37,444 bases of DNA from Thiotrichales bacterium (lineage in GTDB: Bacteria > Pseudomonadota > Gammaproteobacteria > HK1), in NCBI GenBank assembly GCA_026709935.1, contig JAPOSC010000042.1, forward strand, positions 1 to 37,444, read 5' to 3'. Shown here piece by piece: positions 10,201 to 18,045 of the stretch; the first letter of the stretch is position 1, and every line of letters starts with the position of its first letter. Both the position numbers and the translations under genes were made by a program. The notes beneath the pieces were generated by a model. That model saw only the letters and a list, made by a program, of their open reading frames with translations. It was not told where the DNA came from and ran no database searches.

Positions 10201-10420
10201 CCTGGATGGCCTGCTCGATCCGATCCGTGACGAGCTGCTCCACCCGGAGCGGACTGGCGCCGGGGAACCGGGTGGTGATCACCGCCGCCCGGATGGTGAA
10301 TCCCGGGTCCTGCTGCTTGGGCAGGTTGAAGTAGGCGATGACGCCATAGATCACCACCAGCGCCGCCAGCGTGTAGACGACGGCGTGATGCCGGATGGCC
10401 GAGCCCGTGACGCTCGTCAT
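7292..10420 (-). CDS. RND-family efflux pump inner-membrane transporter
   Basis: A 1042-residue protein, typical of the HAE1/AcrB class. It has an N-terminal transmembrane helix, a long periplasmic porter domain (N-L-P-K-Q-Q-D-P-G), a membrane block near residues 330-500 with G-L-L-V-D-N-A-V-V-V-A-E, a second porter domain, and a second membrane block with L-L-L-V-A-Q-F-N-S-L-R-K-P. It uses proton motive force to export small molecules. The gene is 11 bp downstream of the membrane-fusion lipoprotein gene and ends overlapping phaR. Substrate is not predictable. The N-terminus is shorter than in AcrB, matching the subgroup that starts near the first helix. Confidence 0.95.
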   Translation of the reverse strand: MTSVTGSAIRHHAVVYTLAALVVIYGVIAYFNLPKQQDPGFTIRAAVITTRFPGASPLRVEQLVTDRIEQAIQEIPALDNVVSESRPGLSWVTANFKESYTDMRPIFDDLRRKVEAVDDLPESAHAPVVNDEYGDVFGSVYALTGEGFSHGELGDIAKEIRDRLLHLDDVAKVTLQGIQEEEIFVEYNMARLREIGMSPRQLSAVLSGINIVRGGGQVVTGRERIALEPSGNFESIEDLRRTVIQIPGRDRIVHLEDIVDIYRDYVDPPSGLARFNGRDAIILSVSLREGGNILALGQTLKQEIPHLEAAYPLGIRLTPVYLESTVVDTGVGNFLANLLQAIGIVVVVMLLFLGLRTGLIVGMLVPATIFATLATMSVLDITINQISLAALIISLGLLVDNAVVVAESILVRRGRGESAIEAAEAAGREMAVPLLTSSLTTAAAFLPIFLAESALGEYTADIFKVVAIALLSSWLLALSLIPLLTIVFLRIRREPGPSADRSSMLHRAYDRLLVLSLKNRVVFLALTVGVFASAVWVLQWVPKVFIPPKIDPIVNGTMQLPRGTAIEHTARVMSDIDRFIAEELMLENEDRAGAGRPDGVIVNWSAWIGQSAPRYTLGLNPGSTDPGVVNLLINTTDREVIPPTIARILSYARERHPDLDVQLRKIENGVPIPYPVEVRVGGEDVDRIYALIAPIRSWLLAHPGVDAVKDDWGLRTKKLLINVDQERALRAGVTNDDIAVSLRSSLSGIELSRLREADRLIPITMRSGLTDRADIDRLRTMPVYAPGGGTVPLEQVADIELAWQPAIIKRRDRNRTVAVQARLRPGVTATDVNREFIPWLEAQAATWPRGYDLEIGGEAETSGNANAAIGKKLPIVGMIILLLLVAQFNSLRKPVIILMTVPLGLVGVAYGLLITGSVFGFFTILGLIALSGIVINNAIVLLDRIDIEIEQNGLAPAEAVPVACRQRLRPILLTTATTIGGMMPLWLSHDPMFETMAVSIMSGLLFATLLTLLFIPVVYTIFFRVTIAPRATVRSGHSGEPG

Positions 10421-10431
10421 GACGGAACCGG

Positions 10432-11568
10432 TCAGTCGACCCTGACCTTCATGCCATCCCGGATGACGGAGATGCCGGCCGTGACCACCCGGTCGCCGGA
10501 GGCGACGCCCGAGACCACCTCCAGACCCCGTGACGTCAGCTCTCCCACCTCGACCGCCACGCGCCGGATCACGCCTACGCCGGCCTCGTCGCCGTCGACC
10601 AGCATGTAGACGAAGCGCCCCCGTTCGTCTTCCGCGACCGATGCCGCGGGCAGCACCATGGTCGACTCACCACGCTCGAAGGCGAAGTCCACCTGTGCGG
10701 CGAGGCCGGAACGCACCTCCCCGGTGCCCTCCATGCGCACGGTGACCGGAAACGCGGCGCCGGTAGCGGCGACGCCCACCTCCGAGACCACGCCCGGCAA
10801 GGTCCGGCCCGGCAGCGCGTCGAAGGTGATCTCCCCGGGCAGCCCCGGGCTGAAGCTCGCGATAAGCGTCTCCGGGACGGTGATCGCGATCTCCAGGTGT
10901 TCTCCGCAGTTGACCTCCACCACCGGCTGTCCGGCGCCGACGTTCTCCCCGACATCGGCGACGACCTCCACCACCGAACAGCCCTGCCCGGCTCCGAGAC
11001 TGGTGTAGGACAGGTTGAGCTTCGCCAGCTCCACGGCCCGGGCGGCGGCGCTCACCAGAGCGTTCGTGGACTCCGACGCGGCCCGGGCCGCATCGAGCTC
11101 CGTGCGGGAGGCGCTCCGGGTCTCGTACAACCCCTTGATCCGCTCGTAGTTCACGGCCGCGTTTCGCCGTTCCGCCTCGGCCCGCAGCGCCTCCGCCTCC
11201 GCCTGCTGCAACTGGAGCCGGAAGCCCGACGGATCCAGTCGGGCGATGATCTGCCCCTCGCGGACCCTGCCTCCGACCACCGCATCCAGCCCGCTGATGG
11301 TGCCGCCGACCTTGAAGCTCAGGCTGGCCTGCCGGGCGGCGCGGGACACACCGCTGAAGGAGCGGATCCGGCGACCCGGCTCCGACGTCACCGTGACATG
11401 ACGGACCGTGCGCAGAGGGGGCTCCGGCGATGATGTTTCCTCGCCGCACCCGGCCAGCAGCGCCAGCAACGCGAGCCCCCCGATGCCGCGGAACCGCGCA
11501 CCGCAATGCGAGGGCCGCGGCTTCGGTGTGACGCCGGGGCAGGAAAACGCCAGTTTCGATCGCATCAT
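10432..11568 (-). CDS. RND periplasmic adaptor (membrane-fusion) lipoprotein
   Basis: A 378-residue adaptor. ATG codons at 11568 and 11565 are both possible, with only weak ribosome-binding sites; the frame stays open upstream to 11697 without a signal. The signal peptide ends in L-L-A-G-C, a lipobox. The order of features is a lipoyl-like domain (V-G-G-T-I-S-G-L-D and V-R-E-G-Q-I-I-A-R-L-D), a coiled-coil hairpin (Q-Q-A-E-A-E-A-L-R-A-E-A-E-R-R), and beta-barrel and membrane-proximal domains to the end. It bridges the RND pump (11 bp downstream) and the outer-membrane protein (upstream). Confidence 0.92.
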   Translation of the reverse strand: MMRSKLAFSCPGVTPKPRPSHCGARFRGIGGLALLALLAGCGEETSSPEPPLRTVRHVTVTSEPGRRIRSFSGVSRAARQASLSFKVGGTISGLDAVVGGRVREGQIIARLDPSGFRLQLQQAEAEALRAEAERRNAAVNYERIKGLYETRSASRTELDAARAASESTNALVSAAARAVELAKLNLSYTSLGAGQGCSVVEVVADVGENVGAGQPVVEVNCGEHLEIAITVPETLIASFSPGLPGEITFDALPGRTLPGVVSEVGVAATGAAFPVTVRMEGTGEVRSGLAAQVDFAFERGESTMVLPAASVAEDERGRFVYMLVDGDEAGVGVIRRVAVEVGELTSRGLEVVSGVASGDRVVTAGISVIRDGMKVRVD

Positions 11569-11647
11569 GGTTCTCGGAATCGGACCGCGCGAGGTCTCCC
11601 GGCCACCATGGTACGCGGAGACACGAACGAGTCGAGGCCGGGAATCG

Positions 11648-14038
11648 TCAATGGGAACCGCCGGCCACCCTCTGTCGAATGCGCTCCGCCATCGCATCCA
11701 TGGACACGGTATCGAGGAAGAAGTCGAAGGCCCCCGAGGCGCGCTGCAGACGCATCAGGTCGATCATGAAGTCGTAGACCGCATCGGTGGCGGCCCGATC
11801 CGCGTCCAGAAAGGCGTCCCTGGCATCCAGAAAGCCCATGATGGGCACCGTGCCGCCACGGTAGTTGGCCTGGATCAGTGCGAAGTTCTCCCGGGCGGCA
11901 TCCGCCGCCCGGGCTGCGAGATCGATGGCGGCGTAACTGGCTTGCACCGCATGCAGCCCGAACCGGACGTCCTGTTCGATGCGTTGCTGCTCGGCCAGCC
12001 TTTGCAGCTCCAACTGCCGCAGGGTGGACACCCCCCGGTCGATGTCGGACCGCCGTTGTCCGCCGAGGTAGAGGGGCAGGGAGAGATTGAGGGTGACCTG
12101 CCAGTCGTTCTGTCCCTCGGACGAGCCGATCGCCCGGCCGTGTTCTCCCAGCACGCGGCCGACCTGGCCGGACAGGTTCAGCTCGGGGCTCCACCGGGAC
12201 CTTCGGCTGGATTGGACCTGCCGCTCGGCTGCCGCGATGCTGGCAGCGATCGTCCGCAGCTCCGGCGCGTTGGCCAGACCCTCGGCCAGGAAGATGGTCC
12301 CCATCGCGTCCACCGCCCGCTGGTTGTCGATCAGCGACAGCAGATTGCTCCGGCTCACCAGTAGCGAAGGGTCGGTCAGGCTGGCCGGCTCGGTCGAGAA
12401 CCGCTCTTCGATCGGGCGATGCAGCAGGTGGTTCAGAGCGTCCATCGCCTGTTCCCGGGAGGCCCGGGTCGCCAGCAGGGCTCGCCGCGCCGAGGCCGTC
12501 TCGCTCTCCCAGCGGTAGACATCCGATGCGCTGGAGGTGCCGAGCTGCACGCGGTCCCGGGCCAGGTCCAGGTTGGTGCGAGCGAGTTCCAGCGCCCGCC
12601 GGCGGATGTCGACCGCGGTCTGCGCCTTCAGGACCTGGAGAAACCCGGTAGTGGCCGACTGCACCACGTCGAGCTCCAGCGCCCGTTGCGCCGCCATGCG
12701 CGCCTGCTGCCGATGGTGTTCCACCTCGACGGCCGCCCGGGCCGCCTCCGAATAGAGCACCTGGCTGAGCTGCAACTGCGCGGTCGAGGTCCGCTCCGCC
12801 ACCCCGCCCGCCAGAACCGACGGTGAATCGTCGTTCAACTGCGTCACCCCGAGCGAGGTGCGGACCTGCGGCCGGAGGCGCGATCTCGCCTCGGCCTCCC
12901 GTTCGGCGTCCACCGCCAGTCCCGCCATCCCCGCGCGAATGCTCAGGTTGGCCTTCAGCGCCTCCTTCGCCACCGAGGACAGGCTCCACCGATGGTCTTC
13001 CGGCACCGTATCCTCGTTGAGCAGGGTTGCGGTGGCGAGCACATCGAACCGGGGCGAGATGCCGAGCCGGCCGGCGGTTTCCATGTTGATCGTGAGCTGG
13101 CGTTTGGTCTGGAACGACACGCCATGATCGCCGGCCTTCTCCCCGAGCAACACCGCCTGGACGTTGAGCGCATTGCGGCGGGCCAGTCGCATCCAGTCGG
13201 TATCCGGGGCCGCCGCCGCGAGCGCCCCTTGCCGGACCGCAGCGGCGCCGATCAGGCTGAAGCTGGGCAGTCCACGGACCGTCAGGTCTTCGATGAGTTG
13301 CGTGGTCCCGGACCGGCCCGTCCGGGGCAGGGGTCCCAGCATGACTGCGTCGATGTCACCGGGGATCCGTGCCACCAGGTCGTCGGCGGAATCTTCCTGG
13401 AGAATGAAGACAAGCTCGATGCCGAGGCCCGCGGCCAGCTCTCTGACCCCGCCCACCAGCTCGGGCACGGCATCGTCCATGGACTTGTCCATCAGCGCCG
13501 CCAGCCGGTCAAAGCGGGCGATCTCCCGAAACGCCCGCAGATCGTCCGCGAACCGGACTTCCGCCGCGAGATAGTTGAGATTGGCGACCCCGCTGGTTCC
13601 GCCGGAACGAGGCAGCGCGGCCAGATCCGGATCCAGGGCCAAGGGCGCGAACGTCGGCTTGGGATGTTCCGGCATCCGTGCGGCCACGGTGCTGGAGACG
13701 AAACCGAGCGCCAGCACGATATCGACCTCGGGGTTGCCGTGCAGGGTGCGCAGAGCCTCCTCGATCCCTTCGACCGACCACCCGCCGTCCAGAGTCATGG
13801 CGTCATCGAAGCGGACGTCGAACTCCCCGGCGGTCAGCTCGGAGATCTCGTCCGTGAAGAGATCGATGGTTTGCTGCCGGAAGGGCCCGTCCCCGTCGAT
13901 CACGATGCCGACCTGCACCCTTTCCGCCCCGGAGGCAACCGGCCCGAACCACCCGGCGAGCAGACCGAACACGACGCCCATCAGGCCCGCCCGGCACCTT
14001 CGCCAGCGCCTTCGATAAAGTCGAAGTTCCAACATCAT
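11648..14038 (-). CDS. Fusion: periplasmic ABC substrate-binding-like domain + TolC-family outer-membrane channel
   Basis: A 796-residue protein with its start at 14038, preceded by GGAGACGAGC; a second ATG follows directly at 14035. Residues 1-38 are a signal peptide. Residues ~41-340 resemble the ABC_sub_bind (TrpX/DUF534-like) fold: V-Q-V-G-I-V-I-D-G-D-G-P-F, A-L-G-F-V-S-S-T-V-A and the closing T-I-N-M-E-T-A-G-R-L-G-I-S. Residues ~355-796 are a TolC-type protein with paired coiled-coil repeats (A-R-T-N-L-D-L-A-R-D-R-V-Q-L-G and Y-R-G-G-T-V-P-I-M-G-F-L-D-A). It heads the efflux operon. TolC proteins are usually about 450 residues, so the added sensor-like domain is unusual. It might gate or sense the channel substrate; this is inference. 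Confidence 0.85.
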   Translation of the reverse strand: MMLELRLYRRRWRRCRAGLMGVVFGLLAGWFGPVASGAERVQVGIVIDGDGPFRQQTIDLFTDEISELTAGEFDVRFDDAMTLDGGWSVEGIEEALRTLHGNPEVDIVLALGFVSSTVAARMPEHPKPTFAPLALDPDLAALPRSGGTSGVANLNYLAAEVRFADDLRAFREIARFDRLAALMDKSMDDAVPELVGGVRELAAGLGIELVFILQEDSADDLVARIPGDIDAVMLGPLPRTGRSGTTQLIEDLTVRGLPSFSLIGAAAVRQGALAAAAPDTDWMRLARRNALNVQAVLLGEKAGDHGVSFQTKRQLTINMETAGRLGISPRFDVLATATLLNEDTVPEDHRWSLSSVAKEALKANLSIRAGMAGLAVDAEREAEARSRLRPQVRTSLGVTQLNDDSPSVLAGGVAERTSTAQLQLSQVLYSEAARAAVEVEHHRQQARMAAQRALELDVVQSATTGFLQVLKAQTAVDIRRRALELARTNLDLARDRVQLGTSSASDVYRWESETASARRALLATRASREQAMDALNHLLHRPIEERFSTEPASLTDPSLLVSRSNLLSLIDNQRAVDAMGTIFLAEGLANAPELRTIAASIAAAERQVQSSRRSRWSPELNLSGQVGRVLGEHGRAIGSSEGQNDWQVTLNLSLPLYLGGQRRSDIDRGVSTLRQLELQRLAEQQRIEQDVRFGLHAVQASYAAIDLAARAADAARENFALIQANYRGGTVPIMGFLDARDAFLDADRAATDAVYDFMIDLMRLQRASGAFDFFLDTVSMDAMAERIRQRVAGGSH

Positions 14039-14101
14039 GCTCGTCTCCGGAACACGGGAATCATCATCGACGCTGATGGGCAGAATTGCACTCGCTCGGA
14101 G

Positions 14102-14130
14102 ATTGTCGCGACTGCGAGATATCCGATCAA
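14102..14130 (-). promoter_or_regulatory. Candidate sigma70 promoter of the efflux operon
   Basis: On the minus strand, TTGATC (14130-14125) and GACAAT (14107-14102) are separated by exactly 17 bp. Each matches four of six consensus positions. The -10 lies about 64 bp upstream of the start at 14038. This is the best pair I found in the gap. Confidence 0.35.
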
Positions 14131-14302
14131 CGCATTCCGGGCACCCACGTCCGGCACTGCCGATCCGCACCCGGTCATTCCCTGGCCCGTATTCTCGCGA
14201 AGTCTCCCTGTCGGATGTTCCGAGGCCGGAGGCCTGAGTTATACCGAAATTAGAGTATTTATCACTAGTACATAAACCATGTAATTTTGATATAAACAAC
14301 GC

Positions 14303-15493
14303 ATGACTCCGCTGGACAATCCATTTGCCCCCGGCGCAGGCACGCCGCCCCCGGAGCTCGCGGGGCGCGACGCATTGCTTGAATCCATTCGCATTGCCGC
14401 GGAGAGAACGCGCCGTCTCCTGGCGGCCAGAAGCGTGTTGCTGCTGGGACTGCGTGGTGTCGGCAAGACCGTCCTGCTCGACCGTGTGCATGACGAGGCG
14501 CAAGGGGCCGGACTCGCCACGGTGATGATCGAGGCTACGGATCGAGGCGCCTTGCCGGCACTGCTGGCGGCAGAGTTGCACCGGACGCTGCTGCGGCTGT
14601 CCCGCCAGCAACACGGGCGGGACCTGGCATCCCGCGCCCTGCGGGTGCTCGCCGGATTCACGTCGGCCATCCGGGTGAAGTACGGAGATTTCGAGCTGGG
14701 GATCGACGTGCCGGGTGAGCCGGGAGTTGCGGACAGCGGAGATCTGGAACTCGATCTCGTCGCCCTGTTCGGGGAAGTCGGTGCGGCGGCATCCGGATCG
14801 GGCACGGCCCTGATCATCATCGTCGACGAGATGCAGTACGTCCCCAAGGCGGAACTTGCCGCGTTGAGCGCCGCCCTGCACCGTGCTGCGCAGCGACGAC
14901 TGCCGATTCTTCTCGTCGCCGCCGGACTGCCGCAACTTCGGGCGCAGGCGGCGGAAGCGAAGACCTATGCGGAACGGCTGTTCGAGTTCCGGGAGATCGG
15001 TCCGCTCGACCCGGGGGCATCCGGAGACGCCATCGCGAAGCCCGTCCGGGCGCGCGGAGCCGACATCACCCCCGACGCACTGCGGGTTATCGTGGAGGAG
15101 GCTGGGGGTTATCCGTATTTTCTGCAGGAATGGGGCAAGAACGTCTGGGATGTCGCGGAGTGCTCGCCGATCGACGCCACCGACGTTGCCCGCGCATCGG
15201 CCGAAGTGACAACCTCCCTGGATGCCGGATTCTTTCGCGCCCGCTTCGACCGACTGACTCTGGCCCAGAAACGCTATCTGCGGGCCATGGCCGAGCTTGG
15301 TTCCGGCCCCCACCGCTCGGGGGAGATCGCCCGGATGCTCGGACGGAAGGTCAGTGCCCTTGGCCCGACCCGCGCGCAACTGATCGCCAAGGGCATGGTG
15401 TGGAGCGCCGCCCACGGTGACACCGATTTCACCGTTCCTGCGTTCGATCGATTCATGCGCCGCATCATGCCCGGCGGTGAATGGCGGGGGTAG
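14303..15493 (+). CDS. AAA-family P-loop ATPase of unknown role
   Basis: A 396-residue protein. Walker A is G-L-R-G-V-G-K-T (49-56), Walker B I-I-I-V-D-E-M-Q (171-178), and an A-G-L-P-Q-L-R sensor-1-like segment follows. The C-terminus looks like a winged helix (L-T-L-A-Q-K-R-Y-L-R-A-M-A-E-L and S-G-E-I-A-R-M-L-G-R). This is the architecture of archaeal-type/STAND-like ATPases often found as lone genes in bacteria. No Shine-Dalgarno is visible; TATAAA (14291-14296) lies only six bases before the ATG, so the mRNA may be leaderless. The 70 bp upstream are strikingly AT-rich for this genome. It is divergent from the efflux operon, with a 264-bp gap. Confidence 0.85.
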   Translation: MTPLDNPFAPGAGTPPPELAGRDALLESIRIAAERTRRLLAARSVLLLGLRGVGKTVLLDRVHDEAQGAGLATVMIEATDRGALPALLAAELHRTLLRLSRQQHGRDLASRALRVLAGFTSAIRVKYGDFELGIDVPGEPGVADSGDLELDLVALFGEVGAAASGSGTALIIIVDEMQYVPKAELAALSAALHRAAQRRLPILLVAAGLPQLRAQAAEAKTYAERLFEFREIGPLDPGASGDAIAKPVRARGADITPDALRVIVEEAGGYPYFLQEWGKNVWDVAECSPIDATDVARASAEVTTSLDAGFFRARFDRLTLAQKRYLRAMAELGSGPHRSGEIARMLGRKVSALGPTRAQLIAKGMVWSAAHGDTDFTVPAFDRFMRRIMPGGEWRG

Positions 15494-15579
15494 AGAAGGG
15501 ATCAGCGACAGGATCGGAGAGGCAGACGGATCGGCCGGTTCCGGCCATGGACAAATCCACACATTTCGCGGGAGACACC

Positions 15580-16893
15580 ATGTCGAGCACGCACCACCAG
15601 TACGACGCCCTCATCATCGGGGCCGGAATCATCGGCGCCGCCACCGCCTTCGAGCTCGCGAAGCTCGGGTACCGGACCCTGAGCGTCGACCGCAATCCGG
15701 CCGCCGGCTACGGACCGACCTCGAACTCGTGCGCCATCATCCGGGTGCACTACTCGACGTTCGACGGCATCGCGCTCGCGTGGGAGGGGTATCACTACTG
15801 GCACGAGTGGGCGAAGTACCTGGAGGCGGACGACGAACGCGGGCTCGCGAAATTCATCGAGTGCGGCTGCCTGGTGATGCAGACCGAACTCAACGGCCAC
15901 CTCGCGAAGCACATCCGCCTGTCGAGAGAGCTGGGCATTCCGTTCGAGGCGTGGGACGCCGCGACGATCCGCGACAAGCTCCCGATCTACGACACACGCC
16001 GCTACGGGCCGCCCCGCCTGATGGGCGACGAGGGGTTCGGCGCGCCGAGCGGGGGCGAGCTTGCCGGCGGCGTGTTCTGGCCGACCGCCGGCTACATCTC
16101 CGATCCGCAGCTTTCCACCCACAACCTGCAGCGCGCGGCGGAGGCGAAGGGCTCGGAGTTCCGGTTCGGGCGCGAGGTGGTGGAGATTCGAACGCAGGCC
16201 GGTCGCATCCGCGGCGTGAAGCTCGATGACGGGACGGAAATCGCCTCACCCGTCGTGGTCAACGTCGCCGGCCCCCACTCCGCCGTCGTCAACGGCATGG
16301 CCGGCGCCCTCGACGACATGACCATCGGGACGAAGCCGCTCCGCCAGGAGGTCGTCCACGTCCCGGCGCCGGCGGGCTTCGACTTCGAGTCGCTCGGCAC
16401 CGTGGTCTCCGACAGCGACATCGGCTGCTACATCCGGCCCGAGACCGGCAACCACATCCTCATCGGCAGCGAGGATCCGGAGTGCGACCCGCGCGAGTTC
16501 GTCGACCCCGACGACTATGTGCGCGACTTCACCGAACAGGGCACCACCCAGGCCCATCGCTACGGGCAGCGGGTCCCGACGCTGGGCATCCCCTCCCGCC
16601 TGCGGGGGGCGGTCGACCTCTATGACGCCTCCGACGACTGGATCCCGATCTACGACCAGAGCCGCGTGCCGGGCTTCTACATGGCGATCGGCACCTCGGG
16701 GAACCAGTTCAAGAACGCGCCGGTGGCGGGGAAGATGATGGCCGCTCTCATCGACTACTGCGAGCAGGGCAACGACCACGACGCGCATCCGCTCACCTTC
16801 CGCCTGGAGCACATCGGCCGCGAGGTGAACGTCGGTTTCTATTCCCGCAAGCGCAGGATCAACCGGGAGAGCAGCTTCTCGGTGCTGGGGTAG
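15580..16893 (+). CDS. FAD-dependent amine oxidoreductase (DAO / sarcosine oxidase-like)
   Basis: A 437-residue protein. The start at 15580 has GGGAGA five bases upstream and precedes Y-D-A-L-I-I-G-A-G-I-I-G-A-A-T-A, the dinucleotide-binding loop of the DAO family. S-N-S-C-A-I-I-R-V-H-Y is the FAD-contact segment, and G-T-S-G-N-Q-F-K-N-A-P near the end closes the FAD site. Family members oxidise the C-N bond of N-methylated or secondary amino acids such as sarcosine or dimethylglycine. The nearby Rieske demethylases and GS-like ligase fit such a role. Earlier in-frame ATGs (15481, 15547) have weaker support. Confidence 0.88.
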   Translation: MSSTHHQYDALIIGAGIIGAATAFELAKLGYRTLSVDRNPAAGYGPTSNSCAIIRVHYSTFDGIALAWEGYHYWHEWAKYLEADDERGLAKFIECGCLVMQTELNGHLAKHIRLSRELGIPFEAWDAATIRDKLPIYDTRRYGPPRLMGDEGFGAPSGGELAGGVFWPTAGYISDPQLSTHNLQRAAEAKGSEFRFGREVVEIRTQAGRIRGVKLDDGTEIASPVVVNVAGPHSAVVNGMAGALDDMTIGTKPLRQEVVHVPAPAGFDFESLGTVVSDSDIGCYIRPETGNHILIGSEDPECDPREFVDPDDYVRDFTEQGTTQAHRYGQRVPTLGIPSRLRGAVDLYDASDDWIPIYDQSRVPGFYMAIGTSGNQFKNAPVAGKMMAALIDYCEQGNDHDAHPLTFRLEHIGREVNVGFYSRKRRINRESSFSVLG

Positions 16894-16979
16894 CCCGTAT
16901 TTCTCACGAGCCCTCGAACCGGAGCCATCCAGGCTTGAGCGGTCCCCCGATCCTGACCGGGAATTGGTGAAATACGGGC
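16893..16979. repeat. Solo copy of the palindromic intergenic repeat
   Basis: It begins at the FAD-gene stop codon. The core CCCTCGAACCGGAGCCATCC matches the array at 5066-5509. The flanks GCCCGTATTTCTCAC (16893-16907) and GTGAAATACGGGC (16967-16979) pair with a 2-nt bulge. These flanks differ from those of the array, yet remain complementary to each other. Confidence 0.85.
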
Positions 16980-17028
16980 AGGGGATGCGCCGGGGCGCGT
17001 CGAAACACCGGCGGCGCCAGCCGGGGAG

Positions 17029-18045
17029 CTACGGCGGGAGCAGCTCCTTCACGCACCCGTCGAGGAAGCGCAGGAAGCCGCTCCCCGTGCGGCTCGGGCT
17101 CGCCACGCAGTGACCCCAGGGCGAGGCGTAGGGGCGCAGCTCGGCGTTCGGCATGTGCGCGGCCTCGATGGCGTTGTCCTCGGGCGGGAAGTAGAGGTCC
17201 GTGGTGCAGGGAACGAGGATCGCGCGGGCCCGGATCGCCGCCAGCGCGCGCTCGAAATCCCCGCGGTAGCGATCGTTGGCGCTCACGTCGCCGCGCTGCC
17301 AGGTGCGGAGCTTGGCCAGCAGGTCGTTGGCGTCCCAGTCGAGGTGGTCGTGCTCCCAGTCGAGCAGCAACTCTTCGAACGTCTCGAAGCCGAGCTCGCG
17401 GTGCAGCCGTTCGCGATAGAAGGCTTGGGAGTACGCCCACCCTGCGTACACTCGCCCGAATGCCCGCAGACCCACCTCCGGCGGCGCCGTGTAGTCGCCC
17501 CGCGCGAACGCACCGTCCGCGGTGAGCGCCGCCTTCACTCCCTCCAGAAACACCTGGTTGTGCGGCGAAGTACGCGCCGAGGCGCAAAACGGCAGGATGG
17601 CATCGACCATGTCCGGAAACTGCGCCCCCCATTCGTAGCACTGACACCCGGCCATGGACCACCCCATGACCAGCGCGATGCGCTTCACCCCGAGCCCCTC
17701 GGTGAGCAACCGGTGCTGGCAGGCGACGTTGTCGTGCAGGGTGACGGTGGGAAATCGCGGCCCGTCGAAGGGCGGCGTGGTGTTGCTCGGCGAGGACGAG
17801 AGACCGTTGCCGAACATGTCCACGGACACGATGAACCAGCGCTTGGGGTCGAGCGCCGGCACCGACCGCAGGTAGCCTTCATTGCGAACGTGCGTGCCCG
17901 TGTAGAAGGTGGGCATGACGATGACGTTGGTGCCGCTCGCATCGAGCGTACCGTACGTCCGGTAGACAAGCCGCGCGTCCGGCAGGGTGACGCCGCCCTG
18001 CAGCGTCACTTCGCCGAGCTCGAATGTCTCGTAATCGGGCGTCAT
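17029..18045 (-). CDS. MetX-like alpha/beta-hydrolase (homoserine O-acetyltransferase family)
   Basis: A 338-residue protein of the MetX/E22 alpha/beta-hydrolase group. The nucleophile elbow is G-W-S-M-A-G (S130), with D283 in T-T-D-L-Y-F and H312 in W-G-H as the remaining triad. N-terminal L-V-Y-R-T-Y-G-T-L and D-M-F-G-N-G-L-S-S-S-P match the family. Its ATG (18045) shares one base with the stop of the GS-like gene (TGATG), so the two are coupled. The pairing suggests it hydrolyses or transfers an acyl or gamma-glutamyl group made by the ligase rather than making methionine; that is inference. Confidence 0.85.
   Translation of the reverse strand: MTPDYETFELGEVTLQGGVTLPDARLVYRTYGTLDASGTNVIVMPTFYTGTHVRNEGYLRSVPALDPKRWFIVSVDMFGNGLSSSPSNTTPPFDGPRFPTVTLHDNVACQHRLLTEGLGVKRIALVMGWSMAGCQCYEWGAQFPDMVDAILPFCASARTSPHNQVFLEGVKAALTADGAFARGDYTAPPEVGLRAFGRVYAGWAYSQAFYRERLHRELGFETFEELLLDWEHDHLDWDANDLLAKLRTWQRGDVSANDRYRGDFERALAAIRARAILVPCTTDLYFPPEDNAIEAAHMPNAELRPYASPWGHCVASPSRTGSGFLRFLDGCVKELLPP

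Noticed and set aside
7283..10609. 1108-codon open frame on the plus strand
   Set aside because: It lies antisense to the RND pump gene. Its translation is dominated by Arg, Gln, His, Asp and Gly without any domain, as expected from GC-rich codon shadows.
14039..15562. N-terminal extension of the TolC-fusion frame to 1304 residues
   Set aside because: The extra part is antisense to the ATPase gene. A clear SD and signal peptide place the start at 14038.
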